Positions 36,036 through 45,144 of a DNA stretch of 64,000 nucleotides are shown piece after piece; within the stretch, counting starts at the first letter, position 1, and each line of letters begins with the position of its first letter. Source of the DNA: CALINF01 sp039990395 (GTDB taxonomy: Bacteria > Pseudomonadota > Gammaproteobacteria > Pseudomonadales > Halieaceae). The notes beneath the pieces are model-generated. The model saw only the letters and a list, made by a program, of their open reading frames with translations. It ran no database searches and had not been told where the DNA came from. The translations under genes were made by a program, and so were the position numbers. The DNA lies in assembly GCA_039990395.1 (NCBI GenBank), contig JBDXFZ010000041.1, positions 62,001 to 126,000 on the forward strand. The letters run 5' to 3'.

Positions 36036-36056
36036 TGGTGCCGAAGGCGGGACTTG
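36036..36056 (-). repeat. Left attachment-site copy (tRNA-Leu 3' end)
   Basis: A perfect 21-base copy of the 3' end of the tRNA-Leu(GAG) gene at 60399-60419 (it starts TGGTGCCGAAGGCGGGACT). It marks the outer left border of the two tandem islands. Confidence 0.9.
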
Positions 36057-36183
36057 CAGCCATTCGGTAACGTATTGATTCGGCGAAAGCGCTGACGCAA
36101 TCGCACGTTGGGCAAAACTTGATCCGAAAAAAGCGCCACTTTCTCAGCCATGCGGCGCAGCAAAGCAGCCATTAGCGATCATG

Positions 36184-37323
36184 TCAATGCGTGCAGGCCG
36201 CGCTAACGGGTAGAATTTGGGAGGACGCAATGTTCGTCAAAGAACCGTTTGAGGGACGACTGTTCTTGCCAAATATTTCACCAAAATCGTGGTGATGGTG
36301 TAAAAATGTTTTCAATAGATCCGGGTGAAACTTTGAGATGTCTGTGCGCTCGTCACCATTGCACATAATATCTATAGCGGTCGCGTGATCCAGTGCTTCC
36401 CTATATGGCCGACTGGTCCTTAGGGCATCATAGACGTCAATTATAGCAACAATCATTGCTTCAATTGGTATCTGGTTGCCCACAAGCCCACAGGGGTAGC
36501 CAGTCCCGTCATAATTTTCATGGTGGTAATGGGCTATTTTTGCACCGAGTCGCATTACGGGGCTTTTAGATACAGAAAGAATCTGGGCACCCTGCGTCGT
36601 ATGCGACTTCAGGCAGTTAAACTCTTCAGAGGTAAGAGTCCCTGATTGATAGAGAACTGTGTCTGGAATACATATCTTGCCCACGTCGTGCAACGGCGCA
36701 GCCAATCCAAAAATAGAGCAACGCTCTTCTGACCAACCTAGCAACTCCGCCATCCGCACCGCATACTGGCCAATTCGCTCTAAGTGTGCGACAGCGCCCG
36801 GGTCTTTATATTCAGCGGCATGTGCCAAGCAAAACACAGATTCTCCCTGAGCCTCAGATAGCTCTAGAGAAAGTCCCTCAATCAATTTCTCTTTCTCTGC
36901 GAGTCTGTTATCTAGCACCGCCACTTGGCTCTCTTGTGATTTGCGTCTGCTAGTTTCGCTTTCTACTTTGTATAGTGCGGCCTTCAGAGGAGCGATACGC
37001 AAGGGTTTGAAGAGAACGTCAGTAACACCGGTTCTCAGCAACTCTACGATGACATCTGCATCTTTCGAGCCTGTCAAACAAATTGCCGGCAAAGACTGAA
37101 TGGCCATCTCAGGGTTGTGGCGAACCTCCCTAATCAGATCCAAACCTGAAGTGCCTGGCATATTGAGATCAAACAAAATAAGGTCTGCAGCTCCACCGGA
37201 CCTGATATATTGCAATGCTTCCTCAGCACACCCTGAGTCAATGCAGTCATGGCCGAGTGAATCGAGCAGTTCCGAAACCTCTTCTCTTGTCGATTGGTCG
37301 TCTTCCACAGTTAAAATATTCAT
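36184..37323 (-). CDS. Receiver-HD-GYP response regulator (c-di-GMP phosphodiesterase)
   Basis: A 379-residue two-domain regulator. The receiver (1-120) has the acidic pair EDD, the phospho-acceptor in ILFDLNMPGTSG and the lysine in LFKPLR. A short coiled-coil linker leads to the HD-GYP domain (about 165-345), with HLERIGQYAVRMAELLG, LHDVGKICIPD, HHENYDGTGYPCGL and IIDVYDALRTSRPYR. All metal-binding residues and the GYP motif are present, so it should hydrolyse cyclic-di-GMP. It is last in the leftward set kinase-kinase-H-NOX-regulator, like the HnoB-type regulators of Shewanella and Vibrio H-NOX circuits. Confidence 0.88.
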   Translation of the reverse strand: MNILTVEDDQSTREEVSELLDSLGHDCIDSGCAEEALQYIRSGGAADLILFDLNMPGTSGLDLIREVRHNPEMAIQSLPAICLTGSKDADVIVELLRTGVTDVLFKPLRIAPLKAALYKVESETSRRKSQESQVAVLDNRLAEKEKLIEGLSLELSEAQGESVFCLAHAAEYKDPGAVAHLERIGQYAVRMAELLGWSEERCSIFGLAAPLHDVGKICIPDTVLYQSGTLTSEEFNCLKSHTTQGAQILSVSKSPVMRLGAKIAHYHHENYDGTGYPCGLVGNQIPIEAMIVAIIDVYDALRTSRPYREALDHATAIDIMCNGDERTDISKFHPDLLKTFLHHHHDFGEIFGKNSRPSNGSLTNIASSQILPVSAACTH

Positions 37324-37520
37324 CTGTCGTACTCAGTAGAACGCAATATAAAGCCAGCTGTAACGATTAGCTTAGAGAAAGAAAATGAAATGGCCTGCAC
37401 ACTTTTAATTAGAATTATTTAACGAATCTCATTGCTAGTGGAGCGCAGCCGTGGCCAATTCGAACAGAACGCTCGGGATGAAAAAATAGAAGAAGGTGGC
37501 GTGATGTCTAGCGTCGCTTT

Positions 37521-38084
37521 CTACTTTGGCTGAACATCCAGGCTTATTACACTCGTCTCTCCGCTCTCGTCAGACGTTGTTTCCACACAATTTATTAACA
37601 CGGTGTGACTATAAAAGTCCCCTAGCTCCTCAAGTATTCCTAGAACAAATGGAGTAAAGCCCTGACGATGACTTTGGTAGGTGACTCGATAATCAAATTC
37701 ACTGACATGCTCGATCGACATGCTCGGCGGTAAATAGTCTAAAAATGAACTCGATATTTCTTTATGCATCAAATTAAGATTCTCTAGCAGTGAGAAAAAA
37801 TTGCCTCCATAACTGTCTATAAGGCCAAGATAATCTTTCAAAGCTACTCGACGAATCCAAAATCGGCCAAAGTTGGTGAGTTGATTATCCATGGGATCAC
37901 CTGTCACGCTAACAGCTGCCTTAACGACATCAAACGTGTTTTGATCACCATGATTCACCAGTTCAATAAAAACGTCGTCGTGAACCCCTGCGACTGCTAA
38001 CACTTCTGTCCAACAATCCTGACCATACCTTTCTTGCACATATTTCTTAAACGAGTTATTGATAATTCCGTACACGAGTCTCAC
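37521..38084 (-). CDS. H-NOX haem domain protein (nitric oxide sensor)
   Basis: A 187-residue single-domain H-NOX. The family opening (M/V)YGIINN is present. Counting from GTG 38084, the proximal haem ligand is His107 in NLNLMHKEI, and the propionate-binding YxSxR motif is Tyr136-Ser138-Arg140 (YQSHRQG). A second GTG at 38075 would start MYGIINN, the usual family start, and may be the true one. The residue aligning with the distal tyrosine of O2-binding members appears to be Phe146, which favours NO over O2. H-NOX proteins normally control an adjacent kinase; here a large membrane kinase lies 36 bases upstream and an HD-GYP regulator downstream. Confidence 0.9.
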   Translation of the reverse strand: MRLVYGIINNSFKKYVQERYGQDCWTEVLAVAGVHDDVFIELVNHGDQNTFDVVKAAVSVTGDPMDNQLTNFGRFWIRRVALKDYLGLIDSYGGNFFSLLENLNLMHKEISSSFLDYLPPSMSIEHVSEFDYRVTYQSHRQGFTPFVLGILEELGDFYSHTVLINCVETTSDESGETSVISLDVQPK

Positions 38085-38120
38085 GCCTCATTACAATATG
38101 ATTCCAAAAGATAAAATTGT

Positions 38121-40796
38121 CTAAGCGATTGATGCTTTTGAAAGCTCCAACTCACCTCGAAATTCCTTTAGTATAATCGTGACTCTAAGACCACTGTCAA
38201 CGTTGTCCGCTATCATAGTTCCTCCCATTTCTGTAATCACTCCGTAGCTTATGGAGCCACCCAAACCTGTACCTTCACCACTGAGTTTGGTTGTCCAAAA
38301 AGGTTCAAATATCTTGAAAAGGTCGTGTTCTTTTACGCCGCCACCATTATCTTGAACAATGATCTTTACCTGCCCGTTCTCCGCGCTGGCTTTTATAAAA
38401 ATGCCTGGGTTCTCTGAGTTCTCCAGAACCGCGTCTCTTGAATTAGAGATGAGGTTTATGATCACTTGCTCCAGCTTCGTGACATCAGACATAACAAGCA
38501 ACCGAGCATCTCCGGTTTCTGTCCTTACACTAACACCGAGAATTTTTAACTGATCCTGCGTCATTGTCAAAGCGCCATCTATTGCCTCTCGAGCGTCAAT
38601 AAGCTCGAGCTTCCCCGTATCTACTCGACCGTAAACCCTCATGTGATTGATAATGCGCGAAGCGCGATCTACGGCTGACTTGATGCGGACAGTTTTTTTC
38701 ATTGCCGCTTCCTTGTCGTAAGCTGGTGACGCAAGCATCGTACGGAGGCTGGCTTGGCATATTGAAATAACATTCAACGGTTGATTCAATTCGTGGGCTA
38801 TTTCTGTGGACATCTGCCCGAGAGTTGCAAGCTTGGAAGCTTGAGCAAGCTGCTCGTCTTTAGTGTTTTCTATAGTACGGTCATCGATAATGATCCAAAA
38901 TCCATTTTTCACTCCGCGCCTAACCTTTCGATCTACTGTGAAAATATCGAGTTGATGTACGTTTCCATCGCCACAAGTTACCTCAACCTCTCTTCTATTG
39001 CCTTGCTGCTCTTGAGAAATTTCCTGACCTATCCTTAAGATCTCATCTAGTGCCACAGCACTAAGTCCACAGATTGCGGCCAACGCCTGGTTGGAATAAT
39101 CTCGCTGACCTTCCTCGTCAACGATCATGATGCCCACAGGAATCTCATCTAGGAAAATTCTGTAGCTACTGATGGTATTTTGCATTTCATAATTTAGATC
39201 TCTAATTTGCGTCGAAAGTGTGCTTAACGTTTCTTGAGCCGTGACTGCTTCAGTTATCATGGAGCGACGTATCGCAGGCGTCTCGTAATTTGGCGTGGAA
39301 CTGAACAAGGCCATAGTGTATTCAGAATAATCGTTCGTGTACTCTTTTTGTGGCTCCAGCGCGTGCCGGACGAACCATCCAAGAAACCAGACAATTATAC
39401 TTAAGAGTAAAAAACTCCACACGGTGGTCGTTATGAAAGGCAGATATAAGGCGTATATGAGGGGCCAGGCATCTGCGACGGTGACAAACGACCATCCTTC
39501 ACCTTCTTTCATGCTGAGGCTCGATTCCTGCGGGAACATTATGGAAGAATTTGCGAGCGCCGAGAGAAGGTATGTATCGCCTAAATAGCTGTCCGACTCA
39601 GTCCAAACAACCACATTATCATTTTCGAACAAACTAAATTTTTTGAATCCTGGTCTTGTTGTACCACTCTTTTGGAACGTCTTTAACAGTACTTCTTTTT
39701 CAGCATGAGACTCGAATAGGATTATGCTCAAATCCTCGGTGGACAAATAACTCGTTAAGTCTTGCTTGCTGTCGAAAGACAACATCATTACACCGGCTTC
39801 TCCAAAGCTAGAAAAAAAGTACCAGCGAGGATCGCCTGATTCACCAGCTTGGGTGACAGCAAAAGAAGAGGAAAGCGAACGCAGCCTAGACAACGCGTCC
39901 ACGATTTCATAGTGTTGTTCTGATAGTGACTCCCTTGCATCAAGTGATGGGAGTTTAATAACCCTAGCGTCCGTAACGCCGTAGCTAGAGTTTATCTCCT
40001 TTGCATCATCAGACATTTTATCTTTTACATTATATCTAATCGCTCCAAGAGTCCGCGCAACTTTCTCTCTGACGAGAAGACTATGCTTCGCTTGTATGTC
40101 GTCCATAGCCGCCCCAACTGACCCAGCCCATGAGGAGTGAACCTGTACCAGTTCAAACCCAACAGTAATGATCACCATGCTCGCCAAACTAACTGATGTC
40201 AGCGATTGAACAAGTTCCTTCGTGGATAGCGTTCTTGGAATTAATGGAATTTTGTAATCTAGCAACGGATTTAAAGCGACGGCTGTTTTATCGATGACGT
40301 TAAATATAACAATACAAAAAAGTGCTTCAATCAACTTTCTTGCAGCCTGCAAAGAAATCAGCGATACGTCGCCATGGGCAGAATAAAAAGCGATTACTGT
40401 AATGGGTATGACGAGATAATAAGACAGAATTACACATTCAGTTACTGTAGCCAGCTTATATCTGACAGCTATCAAGCGTATAGTCGATGCCTGAATGATG
40501 AATATCGCGCAAAGAAAAAAGGGCGAAAATTTAAAACCCGGCACTAGAATAACAGTCACGCTGAATGCCAGAAATACAAGGCACAGTTTCCTAAAGGAGA
40601 TATGACAGTATAAGAAGAAAAGAAAAGCTTCGGCGACAAATATTGGCGTACCGAAGATGACAATTGGATATTGTAAGCTAGCTGCTGCCAGTACTGAAAA
40701 AACGCAGATCATAACGTTTTCAGCCAGATTGACTGATGCGAGATAACTGGAAAGCTTTGATCGCTCTGTATTTTTCAACGAGCTAGGCGACATCAT
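38121..40796 (-). CDS. Membrane histidine kinase 1 (polytopic sensor, PAS, HisKA, HATPase)
   Basis: An 891-residue kinase. The N-terminus has about seven hydrophobic helices (residues 25-220), then an extracytoplasmic region (about 225-440) and a further helix pair (LYLPFITTTVWSFLLLSIIVWFLGW). A PAS domain follows (about 540-640, FLDEIPVGIMIVDEEG), then HisKA with phospho-His668 in AHELNQPLN, the N box NLISNSRDAV and the G boxes QDNGGG and GEGTGLGGS. The catalytic core is intact. Its start overlaps the stop of kinase 2 by 14 bases, and H-NOX follows 36 bases downstream, making it the best candidate H-NOX partner. Confidence 0.85.
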   Translation of the reverse strand: MMSPSSLKNTERSKLSSYLASVNLAENVMICVFSVLAAASLQYPIVIFGTPIFVAEAFLFFLYCHISFRKLCLVFLAFSVTVILVPGFKFSPFFLCAIFIIQASTIRLIAVRYKLATVTECVILSYYLVIPITVIAFYSAHGDVSLISLQAARKLIEALFCIVIFNVIDKTAVALNPLLDYKIPLIPRTLSTKELVQSLTSVSLASMVIITVGFELVQVHSSWAGSVGAAMDDIQAKHSLLVREKVARTLGAIRYNVKDKMSDDAKEINSSYGVTDARVIKLPSLDARESLSEQHYEIVDALSRLRSLSSSFAVTQAGESGDPRWYFFSSFGEAGVMMLSFDSKQDLTSYLSTEDLSIILFESHAEKEVLLKTFQKSGTTRPGFKKFSLFENDNVVVWTESDSYLGDTYLLSALANSSIMFPQESSLSMKEGEGWSFVTVADAWPLIYALYLPFITTTVWSFLLLSIIVWFLGWFVRHALEPQKEYTNDYSEYTMALFSSTPNYETPAIRRSMITEAVTAQETLSTLSTQIRDLNYEMQNTISSYRIFLDEIPVGIMIVDEEGQRDYSNQALAAICGLSAVALDEILRIGQEISQEQQGNRREVEVTCGDGNVHQLDIFTVDRKVRRGVKNGFWIIIDDRTIENTKDEQLAQASKLATLGQMSTEIAHELNQPLNVISICQASLRTMLASPAYDKEAAMKKTVRIKSAVDRASRIINHMRVYGRVDTGKLELIDAREAIDGALTMTQDQLKILGVSVRTETGDARLLVMSDVTKLEQVIINLISNSRDAVLENSENPGIFIKASAENGQVKIIVQDNGGGVKEHDLFKIFEPFWTTKLSGEGTGLGGSISYGVITEMGGTMIADNVDSGLRVTIILKEFRGELELSKASIA

Positions 40797-43542
40797 CGAC
40801 TTTTTCTCTGGAAACAGAAGGCAAAGTTACAAAGAAGGTGGTTTTCCTACCATACGATTCAACAGTAATACTTCCGCCCAGCTCATTCACTAGTCGGGCG
40901 CAGATTGACAAACCCAGCCCCATGCCTGAGTCATCTGACCGTTTCTTCGTTGTGAAGAAAGGGTTGAATATTTTGTTGACCACTGCTTCAGGTATCGTTT
41001 CACCAAAATTACTAATGGCAATCAATGTTTTAGAAGATTGACTCACTGTTACACATATTTCTTTGACTCTCAAACGATCAGCATCGAGCAATATTGCATC
41101 TCTCGCATTAATTATGATGTTTGACAGTACCTGTTCCAGCTTGGTTTTAGACCCAGCAGCTTGAATTCGATCTCTACCTATCGTGACTTCGAGAAGAATT
41201 CCCTGAAGCTCAAGTTGTGGCGATAGCAAGTGAGCTACAAATTCGACAGCGTCATTAATATCAAACAAAACTTCCTGCTCTCTCTCTGCAGTTCCATGAC
41301 CCTTGATGCTTGTAATCAGCTCTGCAGCGCGTTGGACCTGGTTTTTAATTTTGTGCAGCCTTTTAATAACTTTTTCTTTATCTGTAGCGTCAGATCGAAG
41401 TAACACTTCACAGTTTTCTGCTGCCAGGGTTATTACATTGAGCGGTTGATTCATCTCATGCGCCATGCCTGCTACAGTTTCTCCGAGTAAAGTTAGTCTG
41501 TCAGCGTGGTCAGCTTGCGATCTCGCTAAGACAAGCTCATTAATGTTTCTTATCCAAACCATAATCCGATTGTGGTAATCTCCACTTTCCGCATCTAGCG
41601 CCCTGTGTTTATGCAGTCCAATCAACCAGTGAGAGCTCTCTTCGTTGTTGTTGATTGGAGAAAACTCTTCTTCGAATTTAATTAAAGATGCATCCCTCTG
41701 GAGTGTCTCGCATTGCTCTATCACCCTAGCCAACAATATGTCTGAACTTCTTGGTGGAGTTTCTGATGCAACAACATTGATATTCATGCCTTGTTCCACA
41801 CTCAGTAGTTCACAAGATGATTGGTTTGCTACAATAATTTCACCATCCTCAGCAATGAGCAGAACTGAAAATTCTCCTGCAGTGTCGAGCAATTCGGTTA
41901 ATTGGCGATGCTCTAAAAGTAGCAATCGACCTAGTTCCATCTTCTCCGAAGTTTCAATGCGATAAGCTTTAGCCGCCGTTTGGATTCGTCTAAAAAGTTC
42001 GTTAATTTCTGGTATTCGAGAAAGATTTACATCTAGCTCATAATTTGTATCCAAATACCATCGTTCTATTCTCGCCAACTGCTGTGTTACTCTTTTCGTG
42101 AAAAACGCCACACAAACAAAACCCACGACTTGCATAGCGAGCACAAGAAGCAAGAAAATCTCAAAAGCTTTATAAGCGTTAGACCGTATCTGCAAAAGTT
42201 CGTTTCTAATTGATGCGTAGACCGTTACGCTCCCCTCCTTAACATGTTTTAATTTTTTTGTCAGACGAATTCCAACCTCCGGAAATTTGCCTGCCGTAAC
42301 TATCCAAGCTCGCTTGTGTAGATCATTGCCCGCTATGTCTCGCTGACGAAAAATATCTGCATCAAAAAAATATTTCTCTTCCAGATCATCTGCGCTTTTA
42401 AAAATCACGACTAAATTATCTTTTTTTAGGTTTATAACATAAGGTAAAGAAACGGTTGTCCTCAGATCCTTATAGTCTCCGTAGGTATAAAGATAACCTA
42501 ATGGTCCAGCGTTGGTTTTATAATTATAACCTTCAGAGTTCATTGCAAATTCGCAGCTAAAAACATTCGCTATACAAGGAACAACAAACGTAGTCGAATC
42601 ATTGAAATTATTTTGTTCTTTGTCATCACGCCCATATATTAGGTGAGACGAAACTTCACTATCTCCAATTCTAATTTGATTAACTTGTGGGGCGGTTACA
42701 CTAAACATCTCGCGGTCTAATTGCGAGTAGGAAATTTCCCCCATTTCTCGAACAAAGTATGTCTGTTGTAGGGCGAAGTGATTCATAGATGAAAAAAAGC
42801 GTGCTATGTCTTCAACAGTATCTTCTGCTTCGATTTCTAGACGCTTTTCAATGGAATCAACTAGACCATCGACCTGATTTTGAATTGTCAAACTGGACAA
42901 AATAGTGAAAATTAGTACAGCTGCCGCGAGTACGCCTACAAAAAGATGTGAAAATATACTACTTTCAATTTTCTGCTTTCGCCAAGCATAGATTGAGTCA
43001 TCGGGTAGCGTTATGTAGATAATGTAAACAATCGCGAAGGCGAATACATCAATCGAGAGACCATATACTGTTAAAAGCTCTAGAGCATTACACAAGGCGC
43101 CAATAATCCTGACACCCAGCAAGTTGAAAAATAGTCCGGCAACCAACATTATCGAAGCGACTTGCGGCCATGCAAAGCGGACCGGTTTTCTCATTGAAAT
43201 TTCAATCGGAATACAAATCACCACAATCGTCAAGTAACTAAAGATGTGATTCGAGTATTCTGTTGCCAATGATTGCAAGGCTAGTAAAGATAAAGTGGTG
43301 ACTAGGTGTAAAGCAATAAAAGCTATTGCATACCAAATCCCAATAAATGTGAGGAAGTAGAGCCCTCCTAACACCAAAACGAATTCGTTTAGTAGAACGA
43401 ACACGGTATGGTGGTTTGCTGCACCTCTCGTAAGCAGGACGGTGCACAACATAAGCGCAGCAGAAACAAGAGCGAAGTTTATCCCCTTCGTGCTTGGCGA
43501 AAAAGATCGCAACGCTGGCTGATCTTGAGGGTGCAAGCCCAT
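40783..43542 (-). CDS. Membrane histidine kinase 2 (polytopic sensor, PAS, HisKA, atypical HATPase)
   Basis: A 919-residue kinase laid out like its neighbour. About seven N-terminal helices (25-190) and another helix near 205-225 are followed by a long extracytoplasmic region (about 230-450), a helix (FLLLVLAMQVVGFVCVAF), a PAS-like region (about 550-660) and HisKA with phospho-His695 in AHEMNQPLN. The HATPase has NIIINARDAI and GMGLGLS, but its G1 box reads ISNFGETIP in place of DxGxGI, changing the adenine-contacting Asp to Asn. It begins the leftward set and diverges from the receiver gene at 43671. Confidence 0.85.
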   Translation of the reverse strand: MGLHPQDQPALRSFSPSTKGINFALVSAALMLCTVLLTRGAANHHTVFVLLNEFVLVLGGLYFLTFIGIWYAIAFIALHLVTTLSLLALQSLATEYSNHIFSYLTIVVICIPIEISMRKPVRFAWPQVASIMLVAGLFFNLLGVRIIGALCNALELLTVYGLSIDVFAFAIVYIIYITLPDDSIYAWRKQKIESSIFSHLFVGVLAAAVLIFTILSSLTIQNQVDGLVDSIEKRLEIEAEDTVEDIARFFSSMNHFALQQTYFVREMGEISYSQLDREMFSVTAPQVNQIRIGDSEVSSHLIYGRDDKEQNNFNDSTTFVVPCIANVFSCEFAMNSEGYNYKTNAGPLGYLYTYGDYKDLRTTVSLPYVINLKKDNLVVIFKSADDLEEKYFFDADIFRQRDIAGNDLHKRAWIVTAGKFPEVGIRLTKKLKHVKEGSVTVYASIRNELLQIRSNAYKAFEIFLLLVLAMQVVGFVCVAFFTKRVTQQLARIERWYLDTNYELDVNLSRIPEINELFRRIQTAAKAYRIETSEKMELGRLLLLEHRQLTELLDTAGEFSVLLIAEDGEIIVANQSSCELLSVEQGMNINVVASETPPRSSDILLARVIEQCETLQRDASLIKFEEEFSPINNNEESSHWLIGLHKHRALDAESGDYHNRIMVWIRNINELVLARSQADHADRLTLLGETVAGMAHEMNQPLNVITLAAENCEVLLRSDATDKEKVIKRLHKIKNQVQRAAELITSIKGHGTAEREQEVLFDINDAVEFVAHLLSPQLELQGILLEVTIGRDRIQAAGSKTKLEQVLSNIIINARDAILLDADRLRVKEICVTVSQSSKTLIAISNFGETIPEAVVNKIFNPFFTTKKRSDDSGMGLGLSICARLVNELGGSITVESYGRKTTFFVTLPSVSREKVDDVA

Positions 43543-43670
43543 TGAAATTCCCGTGTAATTAGATTTTTTAAATATTGCACTTAGAATACTCCAAAAATCT
43601 GAATCTTTGTCTGGAATTAAATAAATTTAAACATACTACTTGATCACTTCCAGTTAGACTCTTGGAGTCA

Positions 43671-44063
43671 ATGAAAGAAGGTTTTTATACAGTGATTTTA
43701 GTCGTAGATGATGAAGAAGATATCGCCGAAGAACTTTCGGATTTATTACAGTCAACAGGAAGAGACGTGATGTACAGGACGAGCGCGTTAAGCGCTCTTG
43801 ATCTCGCAAAGAAGCATAGTTTTGACTTAGTGATAACAGATATGCGCATGCCTGAGATGGATGGCACTGAACTCATTAGAAAAATATCTGGTATTAGTTG
43901 TCATAGCAAGACGCCTGTATTTATCGTAATTTCCGGTCACTTGGGCGCAGAGGATGACTTGTCGCATCTTCATGATATCCCCTACCACCTCGTCCCCAAA
44001 CCAGTAGATTTAGATATACTGTTCTCTCAAATAGAAGCAGCAGAACAAGTGCGAGACCTATGA
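43671..44063 (+). CDS. Single-domain response regulator (receiver only)
   Basis: A 130-residue CheY-like receiver with VVDDEEDIAEE, the phospho-acceptor in VITDMRMPEMDG, a serine at the switch position (VISGH) and the lysine in VPKPVD. There is no output domain. ATG 43671 has GGAG just upstream; an earlier in-frame TTG at 43662 is less likely. The gene diverges from kinase 2, and its stop overlaps the start of the OmpR-type regulator (ATGA), so the two are coupled. It may act as a phosphate shuttle or sink between the kinases and other regulators. Confidence 0.85.
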   Translation: MKEGFYTVILVVDDEEDIAEELSDLLQSTGRDVMYRTSALSALDLAKKHSFDLVITDMRMPEMDGTELIRKISGISCHSKTPVFIVISGHLGAEDDLSHLHDIPYHLVPKPVDLDILFSQIEAAEQVRDL

Positions 44064-44785
44064 AAGAGAAGCAAGTTGTCCTAATTCTGGAAGACGATAA
44101 AGACCTCGCAGATGAAATCAGTTTCGCAGTTCGTCAAGCTGGATTTGAAGTTGCAGTATGCCATTCAGTAAAAGAGTTTTGGCAGTATGTGAAGCATCGA
44201 GAGGTAGATTTGATGATTGTAGACCTGGGATTACCGGACGGCTATGGAATCAATGTTATTCGAGAAGTGCGCTCCAACAGCGATGTGCCAATCATCATCA
44301 CGTCAGGTAGTTCAGCTGTAGAAGAACGCGTGGCTGGAATAGAAATCGGTGCCGATGACTATTTGGGAAAACCCTACAACAGTCGAGAGATAATAGCCAA
44401 AATTAGTCGTTTTCTATCTAGATCTCGTGGGTCGCAGTTTTCTAGCCGCATCAGCCGCTTAGCCGGCAGAGCAGCGTATATTTTTGCTGATTTCGTCCTC
44501 GACACCCAGGCCATGTCGCTGTCATCTCCAAGTGGTGAGGACATCTCGATCACAACCTACGAGTTCTTGGTGCTAAGATCGCTCGTGGAGCGTCCAAACA
44601 CAGTTCTATCGAGAGGCTCGCTAGTCGACTTTGTCTATACTGACAATACCTACGGATCAGAGCGAACTATAGATAATTTGATTAGCCGTATACGCGCCAA
44701 ATTATCAGCTTACACGGAATTGAATCTAGTAAAAACTGTGCGTGGCGTGGGCTACGTTTTTACTGCAGACGTCGAATCGCGCTAG
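44060..44785 (+). CDS. OmpR/PhoB-family response regulator
   Basis: A 241-residue regulator. The receiver (1-118) contains LEDDKDLADE, the phospho-acceptor in LMIVDLGLPDGYG, ITSGSS and the lysine in LGKPYN. A winged-helix DNA-binding domain follows (about 145-238) with ITTYEFLVLRSLVERPNTVLSR, ERTIDNLISRIRAKL and VKTVRGVGYVF. It is coupled by a 4-base overlap to the lone receiver and is the only obvious DNA-binding output of the island. Confidence 0.88.
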   Translation: MKEKQVVLILEDDKDLADEISFAVRQAGFEVAVCHSVKEFWQYVKHREVDLMIVDLGLPDGYGINVIREVRSNSDVPIIITSGSSAVEERVAGIEIGADDYLGKPYNSREIIAKISRFLSRSRGSQFSSRISRLAGRAAYIFADFVLDTQAMSLSSPSGEDISITTYEFLVLRSLVERPNTVLSRGSLVDFVYTDNTYGSERTIDNLISRIRAKLSAYTELNLVKTVRGVGYVFTADVESR

Positions 44786-44861
44786 CATACTGATATTAAA
44801 CGAACGAAATTTGACCGTAGGCAACTGCCCAAAGAACACATTCCTGTTACCCGACCTTTTA

Positions 44862-45095
44862 TCATCGCTTCTCTGATTTCAGCGGCGAAGAATAATGATC
44901 TACTTTATGTTCGCGGAAATTGACTCCATGCTCATGACCGCACATCGAACATTTTGGCCGACCAAAATAGTCGCTGTTATCTCTGAAGCCAAAATGCAAT
45001 TTTGAAACACATACCGGACATTTAATCGTGACGAACGACCAGGTAAAAGCTAACGTCCTTTGTACAAGTGTGAGTGCTTTTTTCTTTTTCATCTT
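44862..45095 (-). CDS. Small zinc-ribbon protein
   Basis: A 77-residue basic protein (from the ATG with GGAAA upstream; an in-frame ATG at 45107 is an alternative). It opens MKKKKALTL and has a CPVC ... CSMCGHEH cysteine pattern 20 residues apart, a zinc-ribbon arrangement. No function is recognised. Longer in-frame starts would overlap the HD-GYP gene. It lies between the OmpR regulator and the second HD-GYP regulator and may be co-transcribed with the latter. Confidence 0.5.
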   Translation of the reverse strand, partial: KMKKKKALTLVQRTLAFTWSFVTIKCPVCVSKLHFGFRDNSDYFGRPKCSMCGHEHGVNFREHKVDHYSSPLKSEKR

Positions 45096-45144
45096 TCGTT
45101 TCCACATCTCGAGCACTATCCCATAAACGGCGAAAATATTGCTT

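Noticed and set aside
35945..36172. A 75-codon minus-strand ORF spanning the left att copy
   Set aside because: It runs through the tRNA fragment and the terminator hairpin and has no recognised similarity; an accidental frame.
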